Source of the DNA: Bathymodiolus brooksi
Lineage: Eukaryota > Mollusca > Bivalvia > Mytilida > Modiolidae
Reading direction: 5' to 3'
Length of the DNA: 64,000 nucleotides
Assembly (NCBI GenBank): GCA_963680875.1
Contig: OY804577.1
Location: 107,519,906 to 107,583,905 of the forward strand
Shown: positions 20,696 to 31,689 of the stretch, one piece after another
How positions within the stretch are numbered: the first letter of the stretch is position 1
Layout: each line of letters opens with the position of its first letter
Notes under the pieces: model-generated
Databases searched by the model: none
What the model was told of the DNA's origin: nothing
What the model saw: only the letters and a program-made list of their open reading frames with translations
Translations under genes and position numbers: made by a program

Positions 20696-20701
20696 AATAA
20701 A
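20696..20701 (+). promoter_or_regulatory. Polyadenylation signal of the MULE gene
   Basis: AATAAA occurs 96 bases after the stop codon of the terminal exon, followed by a T/G-rich stretch (TGTATTTGTTT). This is a reasonable poly(A) site. Confidence 0.5.
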
Positions 20702-20879
20702 ATGTATTTGTTTAACAATTATAGAGTGTTGTTTTCTTATTCAACTAGATGGAAATAATTATTTAATGGATGACTCATTAAAAAACAAAATTGCAACAAA
20801 TCATAACAAAGAGTTAAATTCAATTCATACATTTCAAAACATCTAAGTATCTACAACTGGGGAGACAATCTTAACCATA

Positions 20880-21401
20880 ATAAATATATGCACGAATTGG
20901 TCATAGTGGTATTCTATTTCTATATGGTACGAATTGGTCATAGTGTATTTACTTCCATATCACATATGGTACGAAATGGACATAGTGTAATTCTATTCCC
21001 AAATTGGCTACTGAGCAATATTACATATGGTACGAAATGGTTATGGTGCAAAATACATATGGTACGAAATGGTTTCTGGTTATGGTACGAAATGGTTATG
21101 GTGCAAAATACATATGGTACGAAATTGCAATGTTGTGGTACGAAATGGTAAATTATGGTACGAAATGGTTATGGTGCAAAATTCATATGGTACGAAATGG
21201 TTTCTGGTTATGGTAAGAAATTGCAATTTTGTGGTACGAAATGGTAAATTATGGTACGAAATGGTTATGGTGCAAAATTCATATGGTACGAAATGGTTTC
21301 TGGTTATGGTAAGAAATTGCAATTTTGTGGTACGAAATGGTAAATTATGGTACGAAATGGCAATGGTACGAAATGGTTATGGTACGAAATGACTTGCTTC
21401 G
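20880..21401 (-). repeat. Right terminal inverted arm of the MULE, irregular array
   Basis: About a dozen copies of the inverse motif TATGGTACGAAATGG (minus-strand CCATTTCGTACCATA), separated by TTATGGTGCAAAATTCATA, TTTCTGGTTATGGTA and similar links. The phrase GGTTATGGTGC recurs at 21039, 21094, 21167 and 21263, so spacing is irregular (55, 73, 96 bp). It is opposite in orientation to the 37-bp array and shares its CCATTTCGTACCATATG core. Confidence 0.8.
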
Positions 21402-21410
21402 GATTAAAAC
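21402..21410 (+). repeat. Right 9-bp target-site duplication (GATTAAAAC)
   Basis: Exact copy of 7313-7321, directly outside the right inverted arm of the MULE. Confidence 0.75.
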
Positions 21411-21775
21411 ATGTTGAGTGGGCATGTCGTTCTTTGATAGATCATTAGCCATTAACCAATGTACATAAAATAATATAAATAATTTTTAAAAATACAATTT
21501 ACAGGTACATAAAATAAATAATTAATTACAAATTACAGGGCTAATTTTAAATATTATAATTGTCAATAATTAACATTAATTAAGATGATTAAACAGATTA
21601 ATTAGTTCAATTACTGATGACGTCATCATTCAATTTTTACTAAAAAAAATTCCCTAGTCTAACAGGGATGACTACTATTATGTATCCAACTGCTTTGTTA
21701 TTTAACCTAATATTGTTAAGGAACAGATGACGGAAAATAAACAATTGTTAGAAAATGTACGTGTTTATCTTTAGC
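21411..21775. other. AT-rich spacer between MULE and palindromic element
   Basis: No gene seen. The phrase AATTAAGATGATTAAA at 21578-21593 nearly repeats the sequence just left of the MULE (ATTAAGATGATTAAA, 7306-7320), in the same orientation. Confidence 0.35.
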
Positions 21776-21783
21776 ATAATGTC
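21776..21783 (+). repeat. Left 8-bp target-site duplication (ATAATGTC)
   Basis: ATAATGTC immediately precedes the inverted end CACAGGCGCATG and is repeated at 23988-23995 beyond the other end. Confidence 0.8.
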
Positions 21784-23987
21784 CACAGGCGCATGGGGCA
21801 TGGATTTCGTTTCCTCCTCCCCCCTTTTCTCTACTACCTTTTTTCTTCAAAATTTTCATATAAATCATTCCTTTTTCAAAATTTTCATAATCATTCGTTT
21901 TTTCTTCATTTGACAATATCAGTAGACGTCATACATCATGAATAATACGTGTATTCTGTGTCCACAGTTTTTCGACTGATACAGTATAAGATAGAAGGTA
22001 AGCAAATCCATTTTCATATTTCGCGCCATATCGCTCACCTCGGTTGGGAAACCCCCGTGTTTTTTACACTTTTTACCTTGTCTACATATGGCACTGTCGT
22101 ATCAAACTGTTTCTAAGACACTTACCTAATTGCCCATGTTCGAATTTCAGTCTGTACGTCGATCTTTTCCAAGAAATCTCGCCGAGAATAGCGAGGCAGC
22201 TTCGTTTCTATGTCAAACTACATCATTTGAGACGGAAGTGCAAGAACGGGAACCCTGGGATTTTTACGAATGGATTACCTGCAATGAAAAACCCAGATGC
22301 GCTCCGAATATTTTTCCCATAATGTTTTGGCGGGAAATATAAACCGCTGAAAAAACATGACAGCAGACGGATTATTTCGTAAAAATGGCACAACGACCAT
22401 CTGAATATGGAAACATTGAAATAATTTGATGGTAGATAACTGTTCAAAAAGAAATTCAAACTGAGAAATAGATGATTGAATGGTTAGAACTGAAGTCAAA
22501 ATTTCAATGAAAAAGAAATATTCAGCTTGCCTCTACTTCAAATTATTAAAATCATACCCAAACAAATACATATACAACTAAAAAAAAAAAAAAAAAAAAA
22601 ATAAATAAAAAAAAAACAAAGGAAGAAGAAGCTGGGAACAGCTATTGAATGGGACTATGGCATTTTACCCTCTTCCTCAATAAAAGGGCTCCCAACTGAT
22701 AAAAATGTGTAAGGGAGCCAGAGGGACCATTTAACTAAGGGGGGGTATTTCTTTTTCAGGGGTAAAAAATAAATAACTTGTTTAATTATTTGAACGTGAA
22801 ATAATAATTCGTGAACTTTTTTCGCGCATTTAACATCCTCGCGAAGAAAGCGAAAATTAAATACCCACCAAAAGAACCACTTATACAGTAAAATAGGATT
22901 TTTTTTCTGGATTTCAACACTGATTTCTGTCACTGCTGAAAAGTGGAGTTACACAAGTTATTTATTTTTTACCCCTGTAAGACAGATTATTGTTTTATAA
23001 AATCAGTGACATGAAATGAAAAAGAAATAGCCCCCTTAGTTAAATGGTCTCTCCGGCTCCCTTACACATTTTTGTCAGTTGGGAGCCCTTTTATTGAGGA
23101 AGGGGGTAAAATGCCATAGTCCCATTCAATAGCTGTTCTCAGCTTCTTCTTCCTTTGTTTTTTTTTATTTATTTATTTTTTTTTTTTTTTAGTTGTATAT
23201 GTATTTGTTTGGGTATGATTTTAATAATTTGAAGTAGAGGCAAGCTGAATATTTCTTTTTCATTGAAATTTTGACTTCAGTTCTAACCATTCAATCATCT
23301 ATTTCTCAGTTTGAATTTCTTTTTGAACAGTTATCTACCATCAAATTATTTCAATGTTTCCATATTCAGATGGTCGTTGTGCCATTTTTACGAAATAATC
23401 CGTCTGCTGTTATGTTTTTTCAGCGATTTATATTTCCCGCCAAAACATTATGGGAAAAATATTCGGAGCGCATCTGGGTTTTCATTGCAGGTAATCCATT
23501 CGTAAAAATCCCAGGGTTCCCGTTCTTGCACTTCCGTCTCAAATGATGTAGTTTGACATAGAAACGAAGCTGCCTCGCTATTCTCGGCGAGATTTCTTGG
23601 AAAAGATCGACGTACAGACTGAAATTCGAACATAGGCAATTAGGTAAGTGTCTTAGAAACAGTTTGATACGACAGTGCCATATGTAGACAAGGTAAAAAG
23701 TGTAAAAAACACGGGGGTTTCCCAACCGAGGTGAGCGATATGGCGCGAAATATGAAAATGGAGTTGCTTACCTTCTATCTTATACTGTATCAGTCGAAAA
23801 ACTGTGGACACAGAATACACGTATTATTCATGATGTATGACGTCTACTGATATTGTCAAATGAAGAAAAAACGAATGATTATGAAAATTTTGAAAAAGGA
23901 ATGATTTATATGAAAATTTTGAAAAAAGGGGGGGTAGTAGAGAAAAGGGAGGAGGAGGAAACGAAATCCATGCCTCATGCGCCTGTG
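21784..23987. mobile_element. 2.2 kb near-palindromic transposon with about 1 kb inverted arms
   Basis: The sequence from 21784 (CACAGGCGCATG) to about 22781 is the inverse of about 22953 to 23987 (CATGCGCCTGTG), with a spacer of about 170 bp. The arms are nearly identical. The main visible difference is an extra stretch of about 40-60 bp in the right arm near 22980-23020. Arms include an A/T homopolymer run (22580s, 23160s). The 8-bp duplication ATAATGTC brackets the element. Short ORFs occur as mirrored pairs (for example 22044-22322 and 23420-23725) and match nothing I recognise. An 8-bp duplication fits hAT or P-type transposases. The family is uncertain and the element is non-autonomous. 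Confidence 0.8.
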
Positions 23988-23995
23988 ATAATGTC
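23988..23995 (+). repeat. Right 8-bp target-site duplication (ATAATGTC)
   Basis: Exact copy of 21776-21783 directly after the right inverted end. Confidence 0.8.
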
Positions 23996-24159
23996 CGACA
24001 TTGTCAGAATATGGGTAAAAGTCTAAATATATCATTATCAGTTGTATATTTCATATATAACTAGTGTTGTTAATTGACAAATCATAATATAAATATGGGG
24101 CCGTCGTCATATGGTAGTTGGATTTACAACTACCTGTGTAATCAGTGCCTATCACCACT

Positions 24160-24330
24160 AAAGTTGTGAGTTCATACAACATTATGTGATAAAGTTTGTC
24201 AGTGACTTGCAACGGGTCGATGAATTTCTCCGGGTACTCCGGTTTCCTCCACCAATAAAACTGACAGCCACGATATAACTGAAATATTGTTGAAAGTGGC
24301 GTTAAACACCATAAACTCTAGCCCTAACCC
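24160..24330 (-). repeat. Dispersed SINE-like repeat (copy 1)
   Basis: On the minus strand this reads GTGTTTAACGCCACTTTCAACAATATTTCAG, then ATATCGTGGCTGTCAG and GGAGGAAACCGGAGTACCCGGAG. The same family recurs at 30966, 39250, 40556, 44735 and 50257, and fragments occur at 59261 and 62253. I recall it as abundant in bivalve genomes and comparable to V-SINE-type conserved domains; the family name is an inference. Confidence 0.7.
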
Positions 24331-24975
24331 ATATAAAATTAGTGTTGTTATCTTCCTTAACAACTAAATGAACCTGTGATATAAGTTGCTTATACAGACA
24401 AGTGCAATCCTGGCATCAACTCCAGTGAATTCAAGTTATTCTCCCTTATTTCCGTTTTTAGGAACAGACTTGAAGAATAGTTGATAATTTCATCCACGAC
24501 CATATGTAGGATTACCAGTTACATTTTTTATTCTGTTTTTTTTTAAAGACAATCAAAGTTATGTGTCTTGCAGGCAAATACATTGTTATTGGATGCTTGT
24601 CAGCTGAGATAACAACAAATATGGCATGACACATGCTACTTCTTTTAAATATCATTATGGTCTGAGGTACAGAATTCAATTTCCATAAAATGAGAAAAGA
24701 GCTCTACAATTTGAAAAAAAATATAATTATCGGGATGGTAAATAATTATATATTCAACATATGTTTCTTGAATATAATTAGCAATATGAACATCCACACT
24801 GTTCCAAATAATGTATCATGATGATTTAATGTATTTATTATTCTTAGAATTATATCGCTACTGTATATGTTATCACATTACAAAGCACAGAAATAATGTC
24901 TACAGATAATATTATACACATGTATGGCACAGAGAATAGTGTTAGCATTCTCTATAGTGCTGCAAATATAGTTAC

Positions 24976-25206
24976 GTATATGTTGACATAAGAAACTACA
25001 TGTTTGCTTATTCGCATGTGATGCCTTGAATGTTGGCATCTCGCACATACTGGTATATCCTTCTATAAATCCGAATGACAATGTATTACACACAAGCTCA
25101 CAATGTCGTGGCTTTAGTCCATCTATATAATAGGGATCACATTGGTTACCACCATCTCCTTGATCCATGGTATGATGTGTACACAGTAAAACAACGAGGA
25201 AACAAT
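24976..25206 (-). CDS. Candidate exon of a secreted Cys-rich protein
   Basis: On the minus strand an acceptor-like TTATTATTTCAG precedes 25206 and a possible donor (TATAC|GTAACT) follows 24976. Between them the frame reads a short hydrophobic stretch (CFLVVLLCTHHT) and then a Cys-rich segment with NQCDPYYIDGLKPRHCELVC and TSMCEMPTFKAS ending in TCSFLCQH. Six or more cysteines after a hydrophobic leader suggest a secreted or receptor ectodomain, loosely like TNF-receptor-type repeats. The frame stays open beyond the donor to 24878. No partner exon was found, so this is a weak call. Confidence 0.3.
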
Positions 25207-25259
25207 CTGAAATAATAAAACAATAGACAGAATGAAAACGAAACACAACCAACGAAATG

Positions 25260-27880
25260 ACAATGACACTAAACCATGAAATTAAACTTAATCAACTCAA
25301 TTTTCTTCATATTATTATTGTATGTTAAGCACGAGGACATATATAAGGAATACTGCAAAACAATATTATATTTGCAATTTAAAAAGCTCGAAAATGGGGT
25401 CTGTGCTTGGCAATATATATTCAAGGACTTTGGTTATTGTTTATATATTAAGTAATGCCAATGATTGTAAAACAGATGGTGAGGTAATAAAATGATAAAT
25501 TATTACGATCCTTATTCGTAGTAAAGGTTCAATTTCTGGAAACTGGAATAATTCAATAAAAACATAAATATCTATTAAAAAAAAATGTGTGCATGATACC
25601 TGTCTGTAATATAATAGTCTTCATCAGGTACGCTCATAGTCCAAAGATTAAAAAGCCAAAGGGCATAAACAGGTTACTCAAAATCAGCCAAGGTTACCTA
25701 TGCATAAGAAAATACAGATGAAATAATTTATATTAACTTCAGATATGTGTATGCATTTGACTAGTAGGATGGTATGATGACTTAAATGAAACCGTAAATA
25801 TGATGGGCAGATACATATGAATAATGAGTAGTGGATGCATAAAGGGAAACTTCGCAAAAAAATAAATTTTTATGTTTTTCCTGATGTATAAATATGGATG
25901 TTTATATGTATATTAGCATTTTATTATGTTGGATAAGGGAATGAAATCGATTTTAAAATTCTGTCAACGATACATGGAATTGGCCATTTTAATAGCATCT
26001 CAATACCAAGTATCACGTGACGTCTAAATACCACCACGCCCCAAAACAAATGTGACAAACCAGGGTCCACATTCAGTGTCGATATGGCTTGTCAGGCGTA
26101 CGGTTGTTTAACTTGATGGTAATTCTTTTTATTTTTCTTATTATTCTAAATATATGAAATTATTACACAATCACTTTTTGCAGATTTACGTTTTCCTTCT
26201 ATAGATTATGGCAAAACAAATGAATCTTTAATGAGACACATTTACAAAAGATTTTTTTCCAAAATTGAAGAACTACGAAATCAAGTTAAAAAAAGAACGG
26301 ACATCGGAACAATGCCCTGAATTCGTTAAAAAAAATCCAAAAAGGCCTATACTACGGGGCAAAATTGTTTTAATGACATTATTCAGTAAGATCGCACTTT
26401 GTAATCGATCGTGCATGCACTACAATAAAGATACACATAAGCTAAAAGCACAGAAAGTTACAGGGTAGGAAGCCATACAATTGAGAGGATTATGTAAACA
26501 TATAATTTGTAGTAGATTTCATTTGACAATTACAGACGATGAGTATTATAAATACTTTTAAAGTTTATTATACAAAAACAAAGCGTAACATATAATATGT
26601 CTCTGCGTAACATATTTTGTTTATTTTAATCACGTCTTTCGAACTGGCGGGCCTTTCTGATTAATCTCAGAATAGTCATAAAAAATTGGCAATATGACTT
26701 TATACTACTTACTTAACATATAAATCTGGCGTTTTTATTCTATGCATTTCTCCATCAATACTATAGTTGAGATTAGGTTGCGTGGTCAGCTGGATCATTA
26801 TATTCGGTCACTCTAATTCTATGCCCTGTCAGTAGACTAAACTGTAGGAAGTTCTTTGTAGTTTCTAACTAGAGAAGATAAAAAATAAATTAAATTTTTT
26901 GCTTTGGTTGGCTTGGTTTTTAGCTTACATTAATATCAAACAACATCCCATATAGGACCAGGTCAGGTAACCTTTCATTATATAGTTGACCGTCCAATCA
27001 AATTCAAGACAGTTATATATTTAATATTATTATCACAATCAGTTTTCAGCATGTGCTCGATTTTCAATACCTTCAGATTTTGTAGACTTGTAGTTGATTG
27101 GTCCATTACAAATATGACCCCTGACATGACCCTATACAGAATGTCATTAAAATATTGTCTACATAACAAAAGATTCAACAAACATCAATTTTATTTAGAT
27201 TGATAAAAGGTGATAAGCAATGATAATAATGTCAAATGTAGAGCAAAAAATGTTTCCCTGCAATTTGTTGAATGGAGCAAACCTTGCCTAACATGGTCTA
27301 TTACGTATCATTTACAGGAATAAAATTAATATCAAAAATTAAAAATAAATAATTTAAGAAAAAATTATTTAGAGCTTATAAATTATGAAATTTCATATTT
27401 ATAAACATTATGTATTATTTTTGTTTGCATAAGCTTCATGGTTGTTGGAAAAGTTGCAAATGGGTGTCATTAAACAAAACATCAATTTAAAAAAAATATA
27501 TATCTTAAAAAGATGACAATATGTATAATCAAGTTGTCTTTGATAAATATAAAATTTAAAAAAAATTAAACTGTTAACAGGATTTTGTCAAAATTGGGTT
27601 TTGTTGTCCATTAATTCAAAGTTTAATTTGCTATACATTGTATTTACACAGCTACATAATTTCTTTTAAATACATGCCTGTCAAATTATTTTTAGTTGCT
27701 GAAGTATTAAGATATTTTTAATTATTTATTCAAAATTCGGTTCATTAATTTTCTAATTTTACTGTGCTTGTCTTATGTTCTATATTAACTATTTCTATGT
27801 ACATTTCCCAATACTTTTGACAGATGACTGAATCTTTATGATTTCGTCAATTTTATTGAAAAAAAATAAGTAAGACAACA
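25260..27880. other. AT-rich non-coding stretch
   Basis: I see nothing coding here. Short open frames (for example 26265-26468 and 26978-27181) have no recognisable features. Base composition is strongly AT-rich, as expected of intergenic or intronic mollusc DNA. Confidence 0.4.
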
Positions 27881-27889
27881 ATAATTATT

Positions 27890-28020
27890 GATGGTCAGAG
27901 TAGTCTTTTCATACGGACCGAGTTGTCTTAGCATACGGGCCGACTTGTCCTCGCTTACGGGCCAACTTGTCTCGGTCCGAGTCGTCCGCAGGCCGAGTTG
28001 TCTGGTACCCAATCCGAGTA
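27890..28020 (+). repeat. Short GC-rich minisatellite
   Basis: Four to five imperfect copies of a phrase like CATACGGGCCGACTTGTC (also CGGACCGAGTTGTC and CGGGCCAACTTGTC), spaced about 26-29 bp, in otherwise AT-rich DNA. Confidence 0.65.
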
Positions 28021-28672
28021 CCCATTTTGGAATTATTGTCATTTTTTCATCAAATTTTCTAAATTTTAATACTTTTCATCCTTTATTTCAAAAAACTATA
28101 AGAGATAGATGTTAAGTTTAAACTGCAAACATGTTCAGCATGTCAAGATCTACCTATCCCATTTTGAAGTAAATCCCATTACCCATTTTGGAGTTATTGC
28201 TCTTTTTTCATCAAAAGTTCAAAATTTTAATACTTTCATCTTATATATCTCAAAAACTATTAGAGATAGAGGGAAAGTTTAAACTGCAAAAATGTTCAGC
28301 ATGTCAAGATCTACAAAACATTTCTCACAGTTGAAAATATCCGACAACTGTGTGAAGAGTTATTCCTCTTGAAATGCATTTTTTGGTGACTTTCACTGCT
28401 TTTGGTTACTCAAATAATCAAAGGGAAGCAACTCTATCACAAAATGTGAAGTAGCAAAAGGTAAATTTTGAGAATCATTGACATTTATGTTTTTTACAGC
28501 AATGTTGATAACTTACATTAAAGGGAGAACCCCTGTCCAAATTTTTTTGGAGAGGGGGTCTGCAATGACGAGGGCTACATTTGTTATTTTTGACCGAAGT
28601 TAGCAAGTTTTATTGACTGATGTTATTATACCCAGGTGAGCTATACATGCTCATGGGAGCCTCTAGTTACAT
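28015..28672 (+). repeat. Dispersed repeat with two internal 163-bp copies and GGTGAGC end
   Basis: Two tandem copies start CCCATTTTGGA(A/G)TTATTG at about 28022 and 28185 and share AAATGTTCAGCATGTCAAGATCTAC-like ends (written here in part). The right end reads CCAGGTGAGCTATACATGCTC then TGGGAGCCTCTA, matching the right end of the large repeat at 42137-43925. It looks like another member or relative of that family with a different body. Confidence 0.55.
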
Positions 28673-28936
28673 AGACTCTTAAGATCAGATAAAGGTTAGA
28701 TGCATCCGATTTTCATTTTGTCCACGAACCTCGAACATTTGATTTTTATTTCATTTATTAATTCAGCTTGATTTAAGCCAAAGGTATCATTTTCAAGTTC
28801 AGAAAATAACATGCATGCAATTATAAATTATATCTTTAATCAAATAATGTAGATCATATGAAAATTGCAGACTTCCTCATGATGTCCCCATCTTAGATAT
28901 GCAATTTATCAAATGGCACCTCCTTTCTGGCTATTC
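28669..28936 (+). repeat. Dispersed repeat of about 265 bp (copy 1)
   Basis: Begins ACATAGACTCT and contains CACGAACCTCGAACAT, ATCATTTTCAAGTTCAGAAAA and ATGAAAATTGCAGAC, ending near TTTCTGGC. The same order of phrases recurs at 35015-35270 in the same orientation. Confidence 0.65.
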
Positions 28937-28939
28937 TTA

Positions 28940-30965
28940 GGAGGCAGCCCTGGGGCAGTAGCCTCTTTTTTTTTATTGTTAAGACAGTATGATGATATAT
29001 ATAAAAGAGACTATGAATAAAAGAACTTAAATTTCTTCATTATAATTTCAGAGCTGGTTCATTTCTGTAAAAGTGGTAGTAAACAAGTACAATTGGATTT
29101 GAGGTCATAGCTGTTATACATGTAGGCACATAACTGACCCTGTGACTTTTCAACAGAGCAAACCAGTCGAAATAATTCCTGCCCCAATGTAAATATTGGA
29201 AGCCAAAGACGTCACCTGCTTCATGTTCTGTAATGTCAGACCGATCAACACATAGCTACATTTTGCATAGCTAGACAACAGCAAATTGCACCATCATCTA
29301 ATCAGAGGTAAACAATTTCATGTTCTTCTAGCTACATGTATTGGCCAGACAAGTCAACAACATTATATTTTACTATCAACTAATCTAGTCCTGAGACAAT
29401 TGTATAGGGATTAAACTCTATCAGATCATGAAAGCTACCATGATGAACCAGAAATTAGACTTCATACACAAAAGCCATATAGATATATATAAAACTAATG
29501 AAAGTAAGTTAATGATACATGCATACACTTATACCAATAGTGCTCCTCCCATATTTACAGTGTGTGGCTATCACAGAAACAAAGGGTTCTTTAGATGAAC
29601 TTGTTACATTTAATTACATGTACATTGTATATACAATCTACTTCAAATACAGAACATTTCTTAAGAAGAGATTTATGTTGGATTTCATGAGTTACAGTTG
29701 ACTATAAAATCAAAATAAACAAATTTTAAAAAGGTCAACCTATCTGATAGAGATCCCACCCCAAAGACAAATTAACTGTAACTGTAATGAAATTTTGAGA
29801 AATCAATTAATAAGGAATATAGTTATGTAAAAAAAAACTGCACAAAAAATGCCTAAAATTCCCAAGAGTAAATAATTATAATATGATCCTTTGTCAGAGC
29901 TTTGTAACTTGGACTTAATTTTTTGGTTCATTTCTTCTTTTCTTTTTAAAGTTTTCTATATTAAGTGTAGAAATAATAAAAGTATAATAAATGAAGATAA
30001 TTTTGGTCAGTAGAGAAGTACTGGGCATGGGTAATGTTATTTAATTAGATCACACCACTGATTGATCGATATAAATCGATATAAATCTCCTCTCCACTGA
30101 TATGTGCTTTTGTAATTTTCGTAATTTCTCATTAATGAAATTAGATCATGAAAAACATTTTACGGGATATGTTTATATCAACAACAAATATCAAAAACTG
30201 CAAGATAAGTGCTGTCTTAAATAAATTTTTAATCTAGAGATATAAGTTTTTGCATATTAAGTGTAAGTTCCTCTCCGAGTCTAATGTTTTACATACTGTA
30301 AATGCTTCTTCTAAAATTAAGTTTTAATTTTGATAATATTGTAGTCTTGAAATAGATCTAAATGTTTGAACTGCACTTATTTGTACTATATCTCTTCTAA
30401 TTCTCCTCTGTTCCCATGGTGTTTTTTTTTTTTTTTACATAAATGGAGATTTTCTAGATTTGTCCTGTCAATAAAATTTAACGTATATGTTTGGTCACTG
30501 TTTTTGGATTTCTTTCTTTAGCTCTGTAATATATATCCATGCAATATATTTCTGAGTTAGAATCAATTAATTATAGGTTTTACAATGTGTCTTCACTTAC
30601 AGTCGTAAATATCTGTTTACCTACATGTAGCTAATTTCAAGCTTCTGATCATGATCAAAATAGTTACTAAAAATACTTTCACCCCTAAAGTTGTTCGACT
30701 TAGCTGAAAATATTAATATCATATTATTTTTTTCAGAACCAATCCACCAATGAAGGGAGCTTTCCAGATGCTTGATGAAGAAAAAAAACTTTATAGTTGA
30801 AGGAAACCTTTCATTGTTCATTTAACTTTGTTGTTTTTTATATCTTGCATTTTTTGCTGACCAAATGTTAGAATTTGTATGTAGTTTTTTTTCTGTATGC
30901 AAGTTTTGTGATTTATATCAGTATCAGTATGGTTGAGATAATGTGGGTTAGAGTTCATTATAAGG
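28940..30965. other. AT-rich non-coding stretch
   Basis: No gene is supported. Short frames such as 29519-29701 and 30621-30821 have no features beyond length. Confidence 0.35.
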
Positions 30966-31058
30966 TTATGAGTGTTTAACACCACTTTCAACAATATTTC
31001 AGTTATATCGTGTTGGTCAATTTATAATGGTAGAGGAAACCGGAGTACCCAGGATAGT
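30966..31058 (+). repeat. SINE-like repeat (copy 2, truncated)
   Basis: Reads GAGTGTTTAACACCACTTTC, CAATATTTCAGTTATATCGTG and GAGGAAACCGGAGTACCCAG, then breaks directly into the repeat at 31060. Confidence 0.65.
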
Positions 31059-31059
31059 A

Positions 31060-31680
31060 TTATATTCTATAGATTGTTCAGTCCGTCCTGATCCGTTAAC
31101 AAACATGGCCACCACAGGCGATTTTTGTTTCTGATTGGCTGATTTTTTAGATTCTTCTCCTCTGAAACCGTTTGGCCAAATGAACCGAAACTTGGTAGGA
31201 AGCATCTATGGCAAGTCCTTTGTTACGATTGCTCATTTCGTCCCGATCCAATAACAAACATGGCCGTTACAGACAATTCTTGTTTCTGATTGGTTGATTT
31301 CTTAAAAATATTCTCCTCTGAAACCGCTTTGTCAAATGAACCGAAACTTGGTAGGAAGCATCTATGGAAGGTTCTCTATAAAGATTGCTCATTTTGTCCC
31401 ATTCCATTAACAAACATGGTCACCACAGACAATTATTATTTCTAATAGGTCGATTTCTAAAAATCTTCTACTCTGAAACAGCTTGGCCAAATGGACTGAA
31501 ACGTGGTAGGAAGCATCTATGGAAGGTTCTATATGGGAATTTGCTCAGCCAATCAAAAAGCCCGTTAGAACTCTCTCAATTTTCATGTCTATGGCGTTTA
31601 TCAAGGATGCAAAGGGGATTTCTTTCAAAAACATACTTAAAGGGCATATAAATTGGCGAAAGGTAAGAAATTTTAACGTA
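31060..31680 (+). repeat. About 155-bp tandem repeat, three copies
   Basis: AACAAACATGG recurs at 31099, 31253 and 31409. Each unit contains TTCTCCTCTGAAACCG, CCAAATGAACCGAAACTTGG and AGGAAGCATCTATGG. This wording (heavy AACAT(G)GC and CTTCTCCTCTGAAACC) resembles the body of the larger repeat at 42137. Confidence 0.75.
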
Positions 31681-31689
31681 ATTTGAATG

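Larger units (their letters stand above)
7321..21401 (+). mobile_element. Mutator-like (MULE) transposon with tandem-array inverted ends
   Basis: The two ends are inverted copies. Left, from 7321: CGAATTAGTCATTTCGTACC then ATAACCATTTCGTACC. Right, read inward on the minus strand from 21401: CGAAGCAAGTCATTTCGTACC then ATAACCATTTCGTACC, followed on both sides by TGCCATTTCGTACCATA after a 2-base difference. Direct repeats GATTAAAAC flank both ends. Inside lie the arrays and two exons of a MULE-like transposase gene on the plus strand. The MULE assignment rests on the 9-bp duplication and on my recognition of the terminal exon (motif RTNNDVEGWHHRLN), which I know from memory and not from a search. 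The element is about 14.1 kb long, of which about 5 kb is an inserted DIRS retrotransposon and about 6 kb is satellite. Confidence 0.65.

Noticed and set aside
22044..22322. Mirrored 92-101 codon ORFs in the palindromic element
   Set aside because: They appear on both arms because the arms are inverted copies. There is no homology that I recognise and no splice or start support.
26265..26468. Small basic ORF in AT-rich DNA
   Set aside because: Length is near chance expectation and no motif or context supports it.
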